From Lepas anatifera (Eukaryota; Arthropoda; Thecostraca; Lepadidae), in NCBI GenBank assembly GCA_034440635.1, contig JAOTON010001606.1, forward strand, positions 1 through 64,000: a stretch of DNA of 64,000 nt. The letters are read 5' to 3'. The position numbers and the translations under genes were made by a program. Positions 43,320-55,048 of this stretch are shown here, piece after piece. Position 1 is the first letter of the stretch. Every line of letters begins with the position of its first letter. Below the pieces are notes generated by a model. That model worked only from the letters and a program-made list of their open reading frames with translations, searched no databases and was not told where the DNA came from.

Positions 43320-45849
43320 AGTACTGGGGATGCTCGATGACCAGAGTCTCCGCCGAACTGTGGAAGCCCTGCTGCTAAAGTACCCCTCCTTGACGTGGGA
43401 GATGGAAGCGGGCATTTCCCAGCAGCTTCCACCCTCAGCCAGCAGCCAACCTGGTACATATGGTGCCTCTGTGGAAGGTATGCCCATTTTTTAAAATTAT
43501 TTGTTTTTGGTAGACTAAACACTGGCTCCACCACTGTAACTGATGGTTATATATCAGCTATCCAGCTGAGTCGGTCAGAAGGTGTGCTTAACTGTAACTT
43601 CAGCACAAGAAAAGTAATTTGAATAGCTACAGGCTCAGCAGCAGACTTCAGCAAGATACGCATCAGCATTAGCAAAGCCAATGTTTTGCTTCCGGAACAT
43701 CATGATTTGTCTATTCAGTAATAGCTTTCACAGGCTGGCCTGCTTGCGTTAATTAACTCGCGCAGGCAGCTGTGTGACGCAATTACGTTTAGACCCATCT
43801 TCACTGCAGAAAATCAGTGCTTGAATATACATAATATTACAAGCATCAGCAACGGAAAAGCAGATGTGTGCGAGATTGAGCGGCCGAGGTTTGCGCGGTC
43901 GTGCGGCCGAGTTTTGCGCGGTTAGCTCTGGAGGGTGTCATGCTCCTTTTTTGCCACACGCCTGTGACTTGTATGGTTTTACTTCTCGTAGTGCTTTGAA
44001 TTTTTTTACCTTGTTTTGAATGTGCTGTTCCCGCGTCCGTGGCCGCCTTAGCGTTATTTTAGGGATCGCTATAGGGCGGTCACGGATGCGGGACCTAGGT
44101 GTTATAGGATGATGATGTAATATACTTGTATGGGTTCATAGGTCCTAGGTTGTCTTTTATCCTCCTTTTTCTTATCAAACTCTGTTCTCCTTTGTGAGTG
44201 TTGGGTATGTTAAATATGGATATGGGATCATACATGTGTGCTTTCACATCGGACATTGTTACCAGGACTCCAACGGATAGGTATATTTCTTGACTGGAGG
44301 AAAATTTCATAGACCTCTCAAATAAAAGATATGGGACACTGGCTGGCATTCACTAATCGGTTACTAAAATACGGAGTGGGCACCGGATTTAGTGCCGCAG
44401 AGCTATCGTAATTCTTTCATTTCATTTCAATTTATATCTACCCTCGGTACAGTGCTGGTATGCACACTCCTATCACTAGCAACAACTCAGCGTTACAGAT
44501 GCCAGCCAATGCCCTGTCGGTAGGATCCCTGCGTCTGCCACGACCCAGTAATTGTTTTGCACAGCTAAAGGCTGAGGGATGCCTGACTAATATATTTCAC
44601 GGAAGATAATGTAAAAAATGTTATTTTGCAATATCGAGGTTGGTTTGCATTTATGATATTATGTAAATGCCCCACACACTGCCTAACGGGCGAATTTCTC
44701 CTCCCCTTGGTTGTCGAGATCTCAGGGGCGCTTTAGGACTCCCTCCACTGCGTGTTCACGCCAAACCCTCTCCACTGCGTGTTGACGCCAGACTCCTCTC
44801 CACTGCGTGTTGACGCCAGACCCCTCTCCACTGCGTTGACGCCAGACCCCTCTCCACTGCGTGTTGACGCCAAACCCCCTCCACTGTGTGCTGACGCCAG
44901 ACCCCCCCTCCACTGCGGGTTGACGCCAGGCCCCTCTCCACTGCGCGTGTTAACTAAAAATAATGTGCCCGTTCTACCAATGTCGCCCTCAACTACTTGG
45001 CAGTCCTCGACCCCTGATCCGGCCAGGACCATAGGCGGGATCCAGGATTGCCGATCGGAGGGGGCACCATCCCGGGGGGCACCACCCGGACCAGGGGGCG
45101 CCACTTATGACCGGCAAAACCTATCAGGTGGGCACCAAATCCTATCGGTGGGCGCCGACTTTCGTATCCTGGGGGAGGGTGGGAAGCGACATTTCAGGGG
45201 GGCGCCATCGACCTTTCAGGGGGCGCCGAGGGTCGATCGGGGGGGGCACGTGCCCCTGGATCCGCCTATGGCCAGGACTACTGAACTGAACATGACTGAT
45301 GAATACCTCTTGGAAGTAACTCATCTTCAAAAATCGGTCGGGACATGCAAGGTAGAAATGTTGACCCCAAACAAAATTATGCGTTTGAACTTTTCAGCAA
45401 CTTCGCCTCCCCGTGCTCACCGAGGCAGCAGTGACCTGCGCCATGCTCTACCACGCCGAGACGCGTTGTATGCCGCTGCGCCTCCAGGAGGGCACGGGGG
45501 AGCTCGGGGCGCTGAACCGGCCCAGGCGCTGCCAGGCCTACCGCCAGTGCATATTGTGGAGGTGAGGCCCTGTGAGCCATGGAATCAACGGTGGCCATGT
45601 TAGTCTTAAAAGTCCCTCCTAGTGCAATTATCTCCAATAAACCCAATCACTGTCTTAACACACGGTAATCTTGAAGTAGACACCTCAATCACAGCACATG
45701 GTGTTTCACTCTGATCCAGGTGGGGCAGGCTTGGTCGCGGGACGCGCAAACCGGTGCCGACATGCGTGGTGGCTGCCATACGCAGCAAATGGCCGGACCC
45801 GAACGGGGTGTACATCGGCTACAAGGAGCTGGCCGACGAGATCCTGTAA
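43320..45849 (+). CDS. P2X7 C-terminal-domain-like gene, partial (three exons seen)
   Basis: Three exons are visible. One ends at 43,477 (GTGGAAG before GTATGC) and encodes [20 protein letters not shown] followed by [11 protein letters not shown], a helical segment usual upstream of this domain. The second, 45,398-45,561, encodes [18 protein letters not shown] to [13 protein letters not shown]. The third, 45,720-45,849, encodes [20 protein letters not shown] then [20 protein letters not shown] and stops at TAA. Exons two and three join in phase to give [23 protein letters not shown] and R+PTCVV-AIR-K-PDPNG-Y are the signature of the intracellular C-terminal zinc-binding domain of P2X7, which in invertebrates often occurs in stand-alone proteins without the channel. 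The exon that should carry the upstream WC-x-C Zn ligands was not found between 43,478 and 45,397. The gene is either incomplete or that exon is diverged. Confidence 0.65.
44738..44950. repeat. ~28-bp minisatellite in an intron
   Basis: Seven to eight units of the form CCTCTCCACTGCGTGTTGAC followed by GCCAGACC, with small length changes. It lies between the first two visible P2X7-C-like exons. Confidence 0.85.
45030..45270. mobile_element. 241-bp hAT MITE with perfect TSD, intronic
   Basis: Ends are CATAGGCGGGATCCAGGATT and, reversed, CATAGGCGGATCCAGGGGCA. GCCAGGAC at 45,022-45,029 and 45,271-45,278 is a perfect 8-bp TSD. It is in the intron before exon 45,398. Confidence 0.85.
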
Positions 45850-45894
45850 AGGTAAAAACTGTCCCATCCATAAAAACGTGTGTATCAAAATAAC

Positions 45895-46345
45895 GCGTAA
45901 ATGAGAACCGCCAAATCACACACACCCGCGACCCTCACACAACTGCAAAGTAGAACATAACACCTGCGAGTACAAAGAGAGTGACACGTAAATGAGAACC
46001 GCCAAATCACTCACACCCGCGACCCTCACACAACCGCAAAGTAGAAAACAACACCTCCGAGTACAAAGAGAGTGACATGTAAATGAGAATCGAAAAATCA
46101 CTCACACCCGTGACCCTCACACAACTGCAAAGTAGAACACAACACCTGCGAGTACAAAGAGAGTGACACGTAAATGAGAACCGAAAAATCACTCACACCC
46201 GCGACCCTCACACAACTGCAAAGTAGAACACAACACCTGCGAGTACAAAGAGAGTGACACGTAAATGAGAACCGAAAAATCACTCACACCCGTGACCCTC
46301 ACACAACTGCAAAGTCCAACACAACACCTGCGAGTACAAAGATAG
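45895..46345. repeat. 91-bp satellite, about five units
   Basis: The unit contains ACTCACACCCGCGACCCTCA, ACAACTGCAAAGTAGAACAC and GAGTACAAAGAGAGTGACAC. Unit starts repeat every 91 bp with few substitutions, so it is young. Because 91 is not a multiple of three, each minus-strand frame re-opens with nearly the same peptide; these are not genes. It begins 50 bp after the P2X7-C-like stop codon. Confidence 0.9.
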
Positions 46346-46561
46346 TGTGAGAAGACATTTCCAATGGGCATCAGAGCCAGTACAAATCAGCAGGATAAGC
46401 ACGATGCAACTCGCGACAAGTACATGCATCTGAATCGTTTTACACTATTTAAATTTGTAACCATCCACCGCCTCACCCAGGACTGAGAGTGCAACGGGTC
46501 CAGGGGTAGCCCTGCGCCACGGCACCAGGCCCGAGCCACGGCACCGGGCCTGCGTCCGAGA

Positions 46562-47895
46562 CTAAGTAGACGCAGGACGCCAACAGATACAACACCGCCA
46601 GATTAAAGTCCAAACCGGCTCCTTTCCGTTCTGACTGACTCTAGAGCAGCCTTGGTTTCCTCTGCTCCAGGTGCTCGGTGCACCAGGCTGAAGGGATGCC
46701 GCCCCTCGGTCTCCTGGTTGTTGTTGTTGTTGTATTTTCCTCCCGGCCGCTATCGCGGCGTAGCCTGGCGGCTCTGGAGGGCTGCAAAGGCGGCCGCAAG
46801 GGCCGCCATGACGTCCCCACCGCGCACCTCTTCCGGTCTCGGCAATATGTTGCCGAGGTGTAGCAGCCGGGTCCTCATCAGAGCTGGACACTCCATGAGG
46901 ACATGACGGGGCGTGTCCGCCTCCTCCCCGCAAACGGGGCACCGCGCCGCCAAGCAGCGGACGTCGCTGCATTGTTGGCAGCGCGGGGACGGATTCCGCC
47001 CGATACGGTGTAGATACTGGGCCGACCCAGACCAGTGGCCGGCCCTCAGCTGGTGAATGGTGATAGCTTCGGCTCTATTCGCCGACGACACTGGAGGCGG
47101 CGGGCGGTCACCCACCAGGTCGCGGTACCACCCTGGTGGCCAGTCGCGGACCGTCTGTGCGCGGGCCGCTCGGGATGCTGCCCGGAGGACTGACGGTACG
47201 TCCAGCGGGGTGTCTTCCTGTGGTAGGGCTGCCGCTTCTTTAGCTAGGGTGTCCGCTGCCTCGCTCCCGGGGATGCCGCAGTGTGAGGGGATCCACTGCA
47301 GTAATATCTCGCGGGATCCGGCCAGGGCGGAGAGGGTACTCCAGATGGCCACTCCTGTAGTCGAAGTCTGGGCAGCAGGGCCCGCGCGGAGGGCAGCGAG
47401 GGCCGATCTGGAGTCCGTGCATATCACGATGGGATCGTTGTCCAGGCCTGGGTGAGTGCTCAGGAAAGTCAGGGCGGTGAGGAGGGCCGTCATCTCAGCT
47501 CGGAAGTTTGAGCAGAGACTACCGGCTGGGGCGCGCAGTTCTTGGCTCTGATCGTCGACGAAGACGATGAGCCCACCCGCACCTCCATCTCGTACGCCCG
47601 CGCTGGCAGAGCCGTCGGTCCACACCCAGGTGGCGCACTGGGGCAACGACGCTAGGTGTAGGAGTGTCGTCTGGCGTTTTGTTTCGTCTGACGAGCCCGG
47701 CGGCAGAGGGGCTCCCACTCCCATGTTGAAGCTCACCGTCATCGGCATGCCGGTCCATGGGGGGAGCCGCGCCGGGAGTAGCGGGTCCAGGGGCGGGGAG
47801 ACCCCCAGCGATGTGAGGAGGTCCCCGCCAACTTGCCGCCATCCGGTCACCGCCGCAAGGCGAGTTGGAACCCTGGCTCGGAGGCTCGACCACAA
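46562..47895 (-). pseudogene. RNase H and C-terminal zinc motif of an I-group LINE
   Basis: A 381-residue open frame with a complete RNase H domain: WVWTDGSAS (D94), NFRAEMTALL (E134), VICTDSRSAL (D161) and WIPSHCGIPGSEAADTLAKE (D215). A Cys/His cluster follows (C-QQ-C, then CPVCGEEADTPRHVLMEC). The reverse transcriptase is missing. Coding similarity continues upstream in another frame (about 47,900-48,095, LRPLKVAKKHAHIRPL), so a frameshift lies near 47,880. GC content is much higher than in the flanks, as for the fragment at 14,247. RNase H removes the RNA strand after first-strand synthesis in I-group elements. Confidence 0.85.
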
Positions 47896-48084
47896 CGTTT
47901 ACGGCTCGTCGCTGCAAGAAAGCGTCCGGCAGTGGGCGGATGTGAGCGTGCTTCTTGGCAACCTTCAGAGGGCGCAGTAGTATGAACGCGTCGCTCACCC
48001 TGCTGTACACGCGCACGGTCCTGCCGCAAAGGAGAACATATCGTCACATACACAGCTTTAACCTTGAGCGGGGCTATGCAGTTG

Positions 48085-48230
48085 GCAAGATGCAAGTCCA
48101 GAATGCTGGTTGTAGTCCTGACAGTGTAATGTTAAGTCCAGAATAGTCCAGAATGCTCATTTTATTTCCTGCAGGATAATGCGAAGTCCAGAATCAGCAT
48201 TCTAGTCACAACAGTACAATGTGAAGTTAC
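48085..48230. repeat. AAGTCCAGAATGCT short tandem repeat
   Basis: Three loosely spaced units of AAGTCCAGAAT followed by GCTxxTT and a GTAATG-AAGT segment. Confidence 0.55.
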
Positions 48231-48249
48231 TTAATTTTGTTACGTGCTG

Positions 48250-48285
48250 GTGGGCGTTGCATGGCAGAGGCCATGCAACGCCCAC
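48250..48285. repeat. Perfect 16-bp inverted repeat with 4-nt loop
   Basis: GTGGGCGTTGCATGGC, loop AGAG, GCCATGCAACGCCCAC. Confidence 0.9.
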
Positions 48286-48385
48286 ATGGCCTCTGGGTTC
48301 ATCATTCACGGAAATATCGAGTTCCAACACAAATGACATATGGAGTACCAGGTTTTCCGACCTGCTTTACAACTTGGTTATCTCA

Positions 48386-48423
48386 GTTAAAATCACGTTG
48401 AGAAGGTGCCACATTCCCTTTAA
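48386..48423 (-). mobile_element. End of a TTAA-target element (GGTGCCACATTCCCT end)
   Basis: AGAAGGTGCCACATTCCCT runs into TTAA at 48,420-48,423, matching the terminus at 1,919. The interior upstream shares TCAGTTAAAATC. Confidence 0.5.
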
Positions 48424-49365
48424 TATGCCTTGACGGTAACATTTGGGATATTTCAGGGGAAAAGCAAAATAAAGGTCACGGGGTGAAAAATAATGGCTCA
48501 AGATACTTTTTTTCCTATCCAAACCCAATATTTACTCTGACCTCAACTGGTTCTGTTTGTGAAAGTTGAAGCCCCAAAATTTTGCCTACAGGGTAAAAAC
48601 GAGTCGGGGCATAAGGGAGGTCGACCGCTTTGGGGGAGGGGGTAAAACGTTTCATCTCGAGCTTTTCCGTTGGGGGGCACATACCTTTTTTGCCCCCCGG
48701 ATTTCCATAGGTTACCTAGTTTCATAAATCGGTTTCGAAAACAAAAGTATGCCAAAAATTGGCCCTCCTTGTGGTAAGACTTTTAAAAGGCAAAGGTGGG
48801 ACTTACTTTACATATATTTCCTCCTTGGTCCACAACATATTAGTTCGCATGTAAAAATGTGGCCAGGTATTATAGATGAGATGTCCCATTCAAAGTATAG
48901 TTTCTAAGCTCCATCGTCCGACTAGCTTGAACAGTACTTCACACAGGTAACATTTATCTTTGTTGCAATATATTGAAAGCAAGCATACTGGTTAGAGATG
49001 CCGGTTCTTACGTGGAACTTCTCGACGGATCCCTCTGAGTGCTGCGCACACCACCAGAAGTGGTTCTTGACCGGGGTGATCCACCGTAGGAGAGATTTGC
49101 AGGCAGAGCTTTGAGAAGCACGTTGCCGCAGACGGGGGGGGCAAGGTTTTTGCCTGCATGCCAGACGTCATACGAGTACTTGACCTCCGGCCGGCTCCTC
49201 TCTGAAAGGCAATTGTTTCTTGGTAAACCATAATTACGCGTCAAACACTAGAATGAAATCTGATGATTGGCTCCAAGTGATTCCTTCATCGGTTTAGTTT
49301 ACCGCTACCATATGTGCATTAGGGTGCGCGTTACAATACTTTTTCTACTCCTTCTACTTATTTTT
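48424..49365. other. Non-coding spacer
   Basis: No convincing coding or repeat signal; a GGGGGGCA-rich patch at 48,610-48,700 resembles hAT-like interiors. Confidence 0.4.
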
Positions 49366-49566
49366 ATTTTTTATTAGGGCCACTCCCAACAGGCACACTT
49401 GCCCAATTCCAGGGAGTATTGGCATGGGTGTTTAAGGATCCTCTCCACCGGGTTAGATCGGACACGGAAGGCGGTTTCCCGCCGTGGGGATTGAACCCAC
49501 GTCAATCCATGCTATCCGATCCGTAGACTGGCAACGAAGCCACTGGGCCACCCCGGCCTTATAAAC
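49366..49566 (-). mobile_element. tRNA-derived SINE, minus strand
   Basis: Read on the minus strand: GGCCGGGGTGGCCCAGTGGC (A-box region), GTGGGTTCAATCCCCAC (B box and T arm), a body with GGTGGAGAGGATCC, and an end in TGGCCCTAATAAAAAATAAA. The layout differs from the SINE at 41,850. Confidence 0.65.
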
Positions 49567-49637
49567 ACAAATATAAGGGCAATCGTACATAAAACCGTCA
49601 TTTTCTGGCGTTTCAGCAACGAATTTTCACTTTTTAA

Positions 49638-50345
49638 CCCTCCCCTAGTGGGGCGGAAGGGTGCTGACTAACCCCCTACATATTTTTCGTCGTCGCGTAA
49701 AAACGGCGGCGCCAAGCGCCACCGTACTTGGTACAGCTTATAATTAATCAAGTCGGCAACTTTCCCTAAAAAAAATGAAATCGGGTCATGTCGGGGCAGG
49801 TCACCATGCCAGGTCAAGTAACCTCACTTAAAAAATTGTTTGGTATTACATAACTCGGAACTCGGAGTAGCGTTAATTTATCAATTTGCAACCTTTTTCA
49901 TATAATGGGCGCACCGGAGGCTACAAACTATGTTTCGGTATTTTTTATATTGTTGACTTAAGGTCAGGTACGAGTCATGACCTCTCCATTGGAAACGCGT
50001 GGGAAAAGCGCAAATTTGCCGAAAAATGTTTCTTTTTCTGTATATAAAGCTTGTTTTGACCTGTGACCTCTGTGAGGTCATTTGGGTCTACTTAAGCATG
50101 TTTTGAGACTCATGTCAATAACTGCACAGTAAACGAAACGAAAAATATGCATGACAGATGGTGTATTAGATTTAAGGTGCATGACACATGCTAATAACAA
50201 AACTCTTCTGATGATGTCCCCATTAAATTGAGGGTAAAGCACCATGGGAGACCCCAATGTAGGATATGGGGGCTTGATGCGGCGGAGAATAGCAATACCA
50301 AACATTTTCAGGTCAGGTAGAAATGTCTGCCCTAATGTCAGGTAG
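49638..50345. mobile_element. Degraded piggyBac-like/TGACCT-rich element
   Basis: TTAA at 49,634-49,637 is followed by CCCTCCCCTAGTGGGGCGG, close to the end at 12,600. The next 400 bp carry GGCGGCGCCAAGCGCC and AGGTCA/TGACCT hexamers as in the 12.6-kb and 13.6-kb elements. The right end was not found. Confidence 0.5.
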
Positions 50346-50669
50346 ACATTAGGGCAGCCGAGATCAAAGAAAGCAACATAGTGATAAAACGGGCATCAGA
50401 TTTCATTTTTAGCTCTTAATTTGTAAAACTAGAGCAAATGAAGCAAAACTATGCATTATTGGAGCCCTCTCATCATTACAAGGACAAATGTGTCACTATG
50501 TCAAGTCAAATGGTTAACAGCAGCACTGAAATCATTTTCAGTGTAGCATGAGAAGCAAATGGTGCTATTGGAATATATGCAAATCAACAGACCAGGCTTA
50601 TAGTGCACTCGAGAGGATTTTTCGTAAATAAGAATATTTGCTGGGATACATACCCAGCAAATGACTTCG

Positions 50670-50800
50670 TCGGAATCCTGGACAGGCCGGTAACCGGTGT
50701 CCAGGAAGGACTGTCAGCCCGAGCCCTGAAGCGACCGGCAGCTGGTGCCCTCGACAGGCTGAGAGCCGGTGTACAGGGGGGGTCGGCAGTCGATCCAGCA
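50670..50800. repeat. GC-rich short repeat
   Basis: Two to three degenerate units containing GACAGGCxGGxAxCCGGTGT and CAGGxxGGxCTGxCAG. All frames stay open for about 200 bp on both strands because of this, with no domain. Confidence 0.45.
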
Positions 50801-51059
50801 GGCTCCACGGCATGACACCGGCACCGGCAGCATGGAGTGCCCGCCTCTCCAGCTGGCTCAGCGGGAGCTAGCTGCAGATCACACGGTAAATGGCAGAGTA
50901 GTAAGAATGCAATGCATTCTTTTCACTTCCAGTTGACACAGAAGCCACACTGGTGGGGTTATGAAAAATGTGCACGATACAAGGATGAGACATGGCAAAG
51001 TGAAGCACGACACACAAACATGAATTGGGGTCTAATGGCACCCGATTTCATATGTAAAT

Positions 51060-53000
51060 AATGTAATTAGATGTGACGGAGCGTGCTACCAAAGCAGACT
51101 GCATGACTGCATTAAGAGGGGTTGCCAAAAGAGGATTACATCCAGCAGATGTACACAACAAACACCAAACTTACATCACAATATCCTTCGCACTGGATAC
51201 ATGAGATTGTAGGATACCCAAGGAAGCAGCACAGGAAGTACTGCACAAACAAATATTCAACAAGCAAAACAAATTATTTTACAAAAACTTGTAAGTTCAG
51301 GGGAATACATTTCATACTGACCATGATTGATGAGACTGCAGTTGACTTCAAACGGTGAGGTTAGGTTCACTCAGTTTGAAGTGTTGGCGACATATGTCGT
51401 AGGTGGCAGGCACCTTTGTTGTTTTAGACACGGCCATCCACTTCTTCCTTATGGCAGGTCTGGCAGGAAACCTGGAATATAAGGCTCTAGTGAGTTTTGA
51501 ACTGAACGCAATATGGCATGCCACAAAGAAACCTCACTTGACATTTTAATTTGACAGAATCCATGATTTGGGGATATAAAGGATGTTTTCCCTCCATACT
51601 CATTCATTTCATATACAGGTTCCTTACAATGCAAGAGTGATCACAAGACCAGTTGCCAGTGAGGAAGAGTGAAAGAATAGAGAGGAGATGTATGTAGAGA
51701 GGAAGAAAAGAGAGCAGCGCATGTGGAGTTTAAAACAATCACAATCTCACGGAGGCTGGGGCTAAATAAGACATTGGATAGGACCAATTCTAAGGTTATG
51801 ATCAGCTTGCTGTTCTACATACACCATATGAAAAAGGAACAAAAACATTCCATCCTGCAGTAAGTAACTATACATCAACCATGGCCTTTACAGTGGATGG
51901 CCCTGGAGAAAAAATATAACCAAAAATGTATGAAAATACCAATAAAACCCACTGTAAGCAGCACTATTTTTCTTCCACATGTGCAGACAATTTTGGGTAC
52001 TTGGCATTACAATTATTTTAGGTAGCTGGTATGACTTTTGTCAGGATTACCATCTGAAGTATGGCATATCATGAAGTGTGGCATATTTAACAAGATCTCA
52101 TTGTTGCAAGGGTTCCCCAGGAATGGTGGTAGTGGTGAGAATTTTGCACCAAACAAGGGACAAAATGCACTGACCCTTACCAGAAAGGAGGAATTTTTAG
52201 GGCAGAACAAATAAACATTTCTCTTTGTTACCCACCTAATCTCCTCTGTAAATTTGTAACTATAAATCTGTGCAGCTTTGCTCCATTGGAGCAAATTTAG
52301 TCAACTACCAAAAAATTTATGTTATTCAATAGAAATGTTTTGACCTGATGTTCTTGTCAAAACCATTCTTGGAGGAGAGAGTCTACCATGTACATTGCAT
52401 ATAAAGGAGGGCTATAATTTAAGTGACCTTATTGCCAAAACATTTTCTAAAATACCTTGTGTAGCCTAAAGATGTTCATATTGGTCTCGAGTTTTGTCTG
52501 TGGAATGAATAAATGAGAGTCTTATTACTTCGCACAAATTTGAATAACACTAGTACGACTTTGACCACCTTTTGATAAAAAAATGGCAGAGGCCAGTATT
52601 TATACACTTTCCTGTCAGTGATTGTTGAAGCTCAGCTTCTTGCTTACAATGGTCCAAGGTTATCCATTGTTAAACACCAAAGTTATGATGAGAGAACTGC
52701 AAGTCAGGCAAAATTACACAATTTTACATTAAATTGTGCTTATCCTTGTTTCTCGCATACCAGAATGTTGGTGGTACCAGATACTATCTTACATGTTTTA
52801 AAAATTGCACCACTCACACCAGGCTTAGAAGGGACACAAGCACAAGCAAGAGATCATAAAAACACGACTGGCAGAGCGAGTAGGGGAACTGGATTAATCT
52901 GCCCAAAACATAATCTGCCCAAAACAAACTTCCACTACTATCTTTCTTTGTTATAAGGGGGGCCCAATTAGTAAGGGGGGTGCAATACACACTTTCCCCT
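51060..53000. other. Long non-coding stretch
   Basis: AT-rich sequence with only short open frames; I see no recognisable gene or repeat apart from weak CCAGTGTGC-family similarity near 52,020-52,150. Confidence 0.45.
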
Positions 53001-53011
53001 ATAGTAAAGTG

Positions 53012-53300
53012 CACCAGTCTGCAAAGTCTGACAGCAAGCCAGAGAAGTTGCATCAGCCATCTAAAACTCTCAGCCACATTGTCAGCCACCTAAAATTCAC
53101 ACCCATCTGCCAGTGTGCAAAGTATGGCATTTTCAACGAGATCTCGTCGGTGCGAGTGCCCTTGGAGACAGGAGCATGTGGTGCGAATGTTATCAACCTG
53201 GTGTGAATTTGTGAGACTTAGGCGAGGAAGGTGACACTGGAAACCAAACAAATAATGTCAAAATAGTTATAAAGACATAGGAGTGAGCCTTAATATATCG
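53012..53300. mobile_element. Rearranged CCAGTGTGC-family MITE fragments
   Basis: One end type (CCAGTCTGCAAAGTCTGACA) at 53,012 is followed 90 bp later by the opposite end type (CCAGTGTGCAAAGTATGGCA) at 53,111, so two family fragments abut. Confidence 0.6.
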
Positions 53301-53311
53301 ATCTATCTGAA

Positions 53312-53671
53312 CCAGTGTGCAAGGAATGGCATTTTTATGAGATCTTGTTGGTGTGAATGCCCTTGGAGCCAGGAGCAAGTGGTGTAAATTTTATCAATCC
53401 TGTGCAAATTTGTGAGACTGGTGTGAGGAAGGCGACACTTAAACCAACAAATAATGGCTGAATGGTTATTAAGACGCAGAAGAGGGCCTTATAAAACGTC
53501 CTTAATTAACTAACTAATAATAAAGGTAACATTGCAACTTTTGGGTAGGAATGGGTACATTTTTCTCCCTGATATGTGGCAGATTGGTGTAATTTTTTGG
53601 AGACTGGTGATGTGAGAATTTTAGATGGCTGGTGCGACTCATCTGGCCTGCTGCCATACTTTGCAGACGCG
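53312..53671. mobile_element. 360-bp hAT-like MITE (CCAGTGTGC family) with perfect TSD
   Basis: It starts CCAGTGTGCAAGGAATGGCA and ends GCCATACTTTGCAGACGCG. TATCTGAA at 53,304-53,311 and 53,672-53,679 is a perfect 8-bp TSD. Confidence 0.8.
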
Positions 53672-53977
53672 TATCTGAATAAGTTTCTCCACCGAGGACA
53701 TGTTCAGGAAAGAGTCTGCACCATTCTTAACCTCCCCAGTCAATATTTGAGGAATTGTGAAATAAAATAATTAAGTTGTCAATGTAACCTTACTTAACAG
53801 AATAATCTCCCTGGAAATAAATAAAGTGCAAAGAAAAAGTACCTACCTCTAACATATTAGAGGGAATTTGGTAATTTCATTATCAGTTTTGAAGTGAGAT
53901 ACAAATGCATTAGATCCAATATACAGTTTGACTAGCTTGAATCGTATTTCAAGTACTGTTGGCTAACCGTACATAAC

Positions 53978-54228
53978 CTATAATTGTTGAAAATCCTTGG
54001 AAGCCATAATGACCTGCTGTCTTCGTTCTTTGACGAGCTCGATTGAAGTCTTCACTCGGCCTTTCTCAGGAAGACCTAGTGATAAGTACAAAGAGGCACT
54101 GGTCTTGTCTTTTAATGGGATTACAGCACTTAATTCCCAATTCCCAAAGCCAGAAAATTCAATCCCCGTCCACATACTTGGCACCTTGCCCAACCTATGT
54201 ATGGCCTTGAACCCGCCTACTCTTCTTT
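53978..54228 (-). CDS. Candidate terminal exon of an unidentified gene
   Basis: On the minus strand a pyrimidine-rich tract, TACTCTTCTTCACACAG, forms a good 3' splice site. The frame that follows runs 82 codons to TAG: GGFKAIHRLGKVPSMWTGIE, FSGFGNWELSAVIPLKDKTS, then LYLSLGLPEKGRVKTSIELV and KERRQQVIMASKDFQQL. The mix of strands and charged helix looks like a folded domain, not a repeat translation. I do not recognise the family. It may be a host gene or an unlisted TE protein; no upstream exon was found. Confidence 0.35.
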
Positions 54229-54459
54229 CTGTGTGAAGAAGAGTACTCTCCTTCTTGTGTGTATTGTGTTCGGGAACACAATCACAATAGAGTTGACTCG
54301 TACATCAATACGAAGGGAAGCACTTACCCTACTTACAGCACACAGTAGTGATTTATAATGATGTTAGCGGTAATTAAAGCAAAATATAAGGAGACCACTT
54401 AAAAAGCTTTGGGCCGTGCCGCTCGAAATTTAGTGCCCTGCGCCGTTAAACCTAGAAAA

Positions 54460-54955
54460 AAAAATTTATGTTTTGCCCGAAAATTTCTTCATTTGTATTA
54501 TTTTCTGCAGATATTGCAAGTTAATAGGGTTAGAAGCATGATTAAACTAACCAAGTACTAAATTTGGCAGATGTATTTCTTCTCTAAATAGCTGGACTTG
54601 TAATGCTTATTGTTGGACTGGTTGTGCCCGAAGGAAACGCATGTGTTGCGCCATCTTCGTCGCACCTTCAAACGGGCATATCGCAAGCTGGCTCACTGGT
54701 TAGCATGACATTTCCCGCTAGTGGGCGGGGCTCAGGCCTAAGGACCAATCAGATTGTTGCAACCATATGAAAGGTATTCCTTTAGGGTTTGAAATAAGCC
54801 AATAGGCCCCTTTATTTTGATGTTTAAAGTGTGCGGAAATTTTATATAGAGAGGTTTGAGTAAAACTAAATATGCCAAAAGTGATTCCTGCACTTGCTCT
54901 ACAAAACTGCTATCTCAGTTCAAAACACGTTATAAAAGTGGGACACTCCCTTTAA
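54460..54955 (-). mobile_element. Arm of a Kolobok-like TTAA element
   Basis: Inverted match to 38,718-39,085 plus 39,452-39,560 without the LINE insertion, ending GTGGGACACTCCCT before TTAA at 54,952-54,955. The other end is replaced at about 54,450 by a fragment of the hAT-like element of 5,086 (GTGCCGCTCGAAATTTAGTG). Confidence 0.7.
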
Positions 54956-55048
54956 ATGTATATAGTCCCTGCGTACATTCTCTTTTCTCAGCACATATTT
55001 GTTGTCGTCATTTGCTTTTTTGCAGGGCCCTCCAAAGTTAGTTGGTAG

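Noticed and set aside
45916..46371. Four near-identical 60-codon minus-strand frames
   Set aside because: Each is the same 91-bp satellite unit read in a shifted frame.
47057..47980. Plus-strand frames opposite the RNase H domain
   Set aside because: GC-rich shadow frames; the minus strand carries the catalytic motifs.
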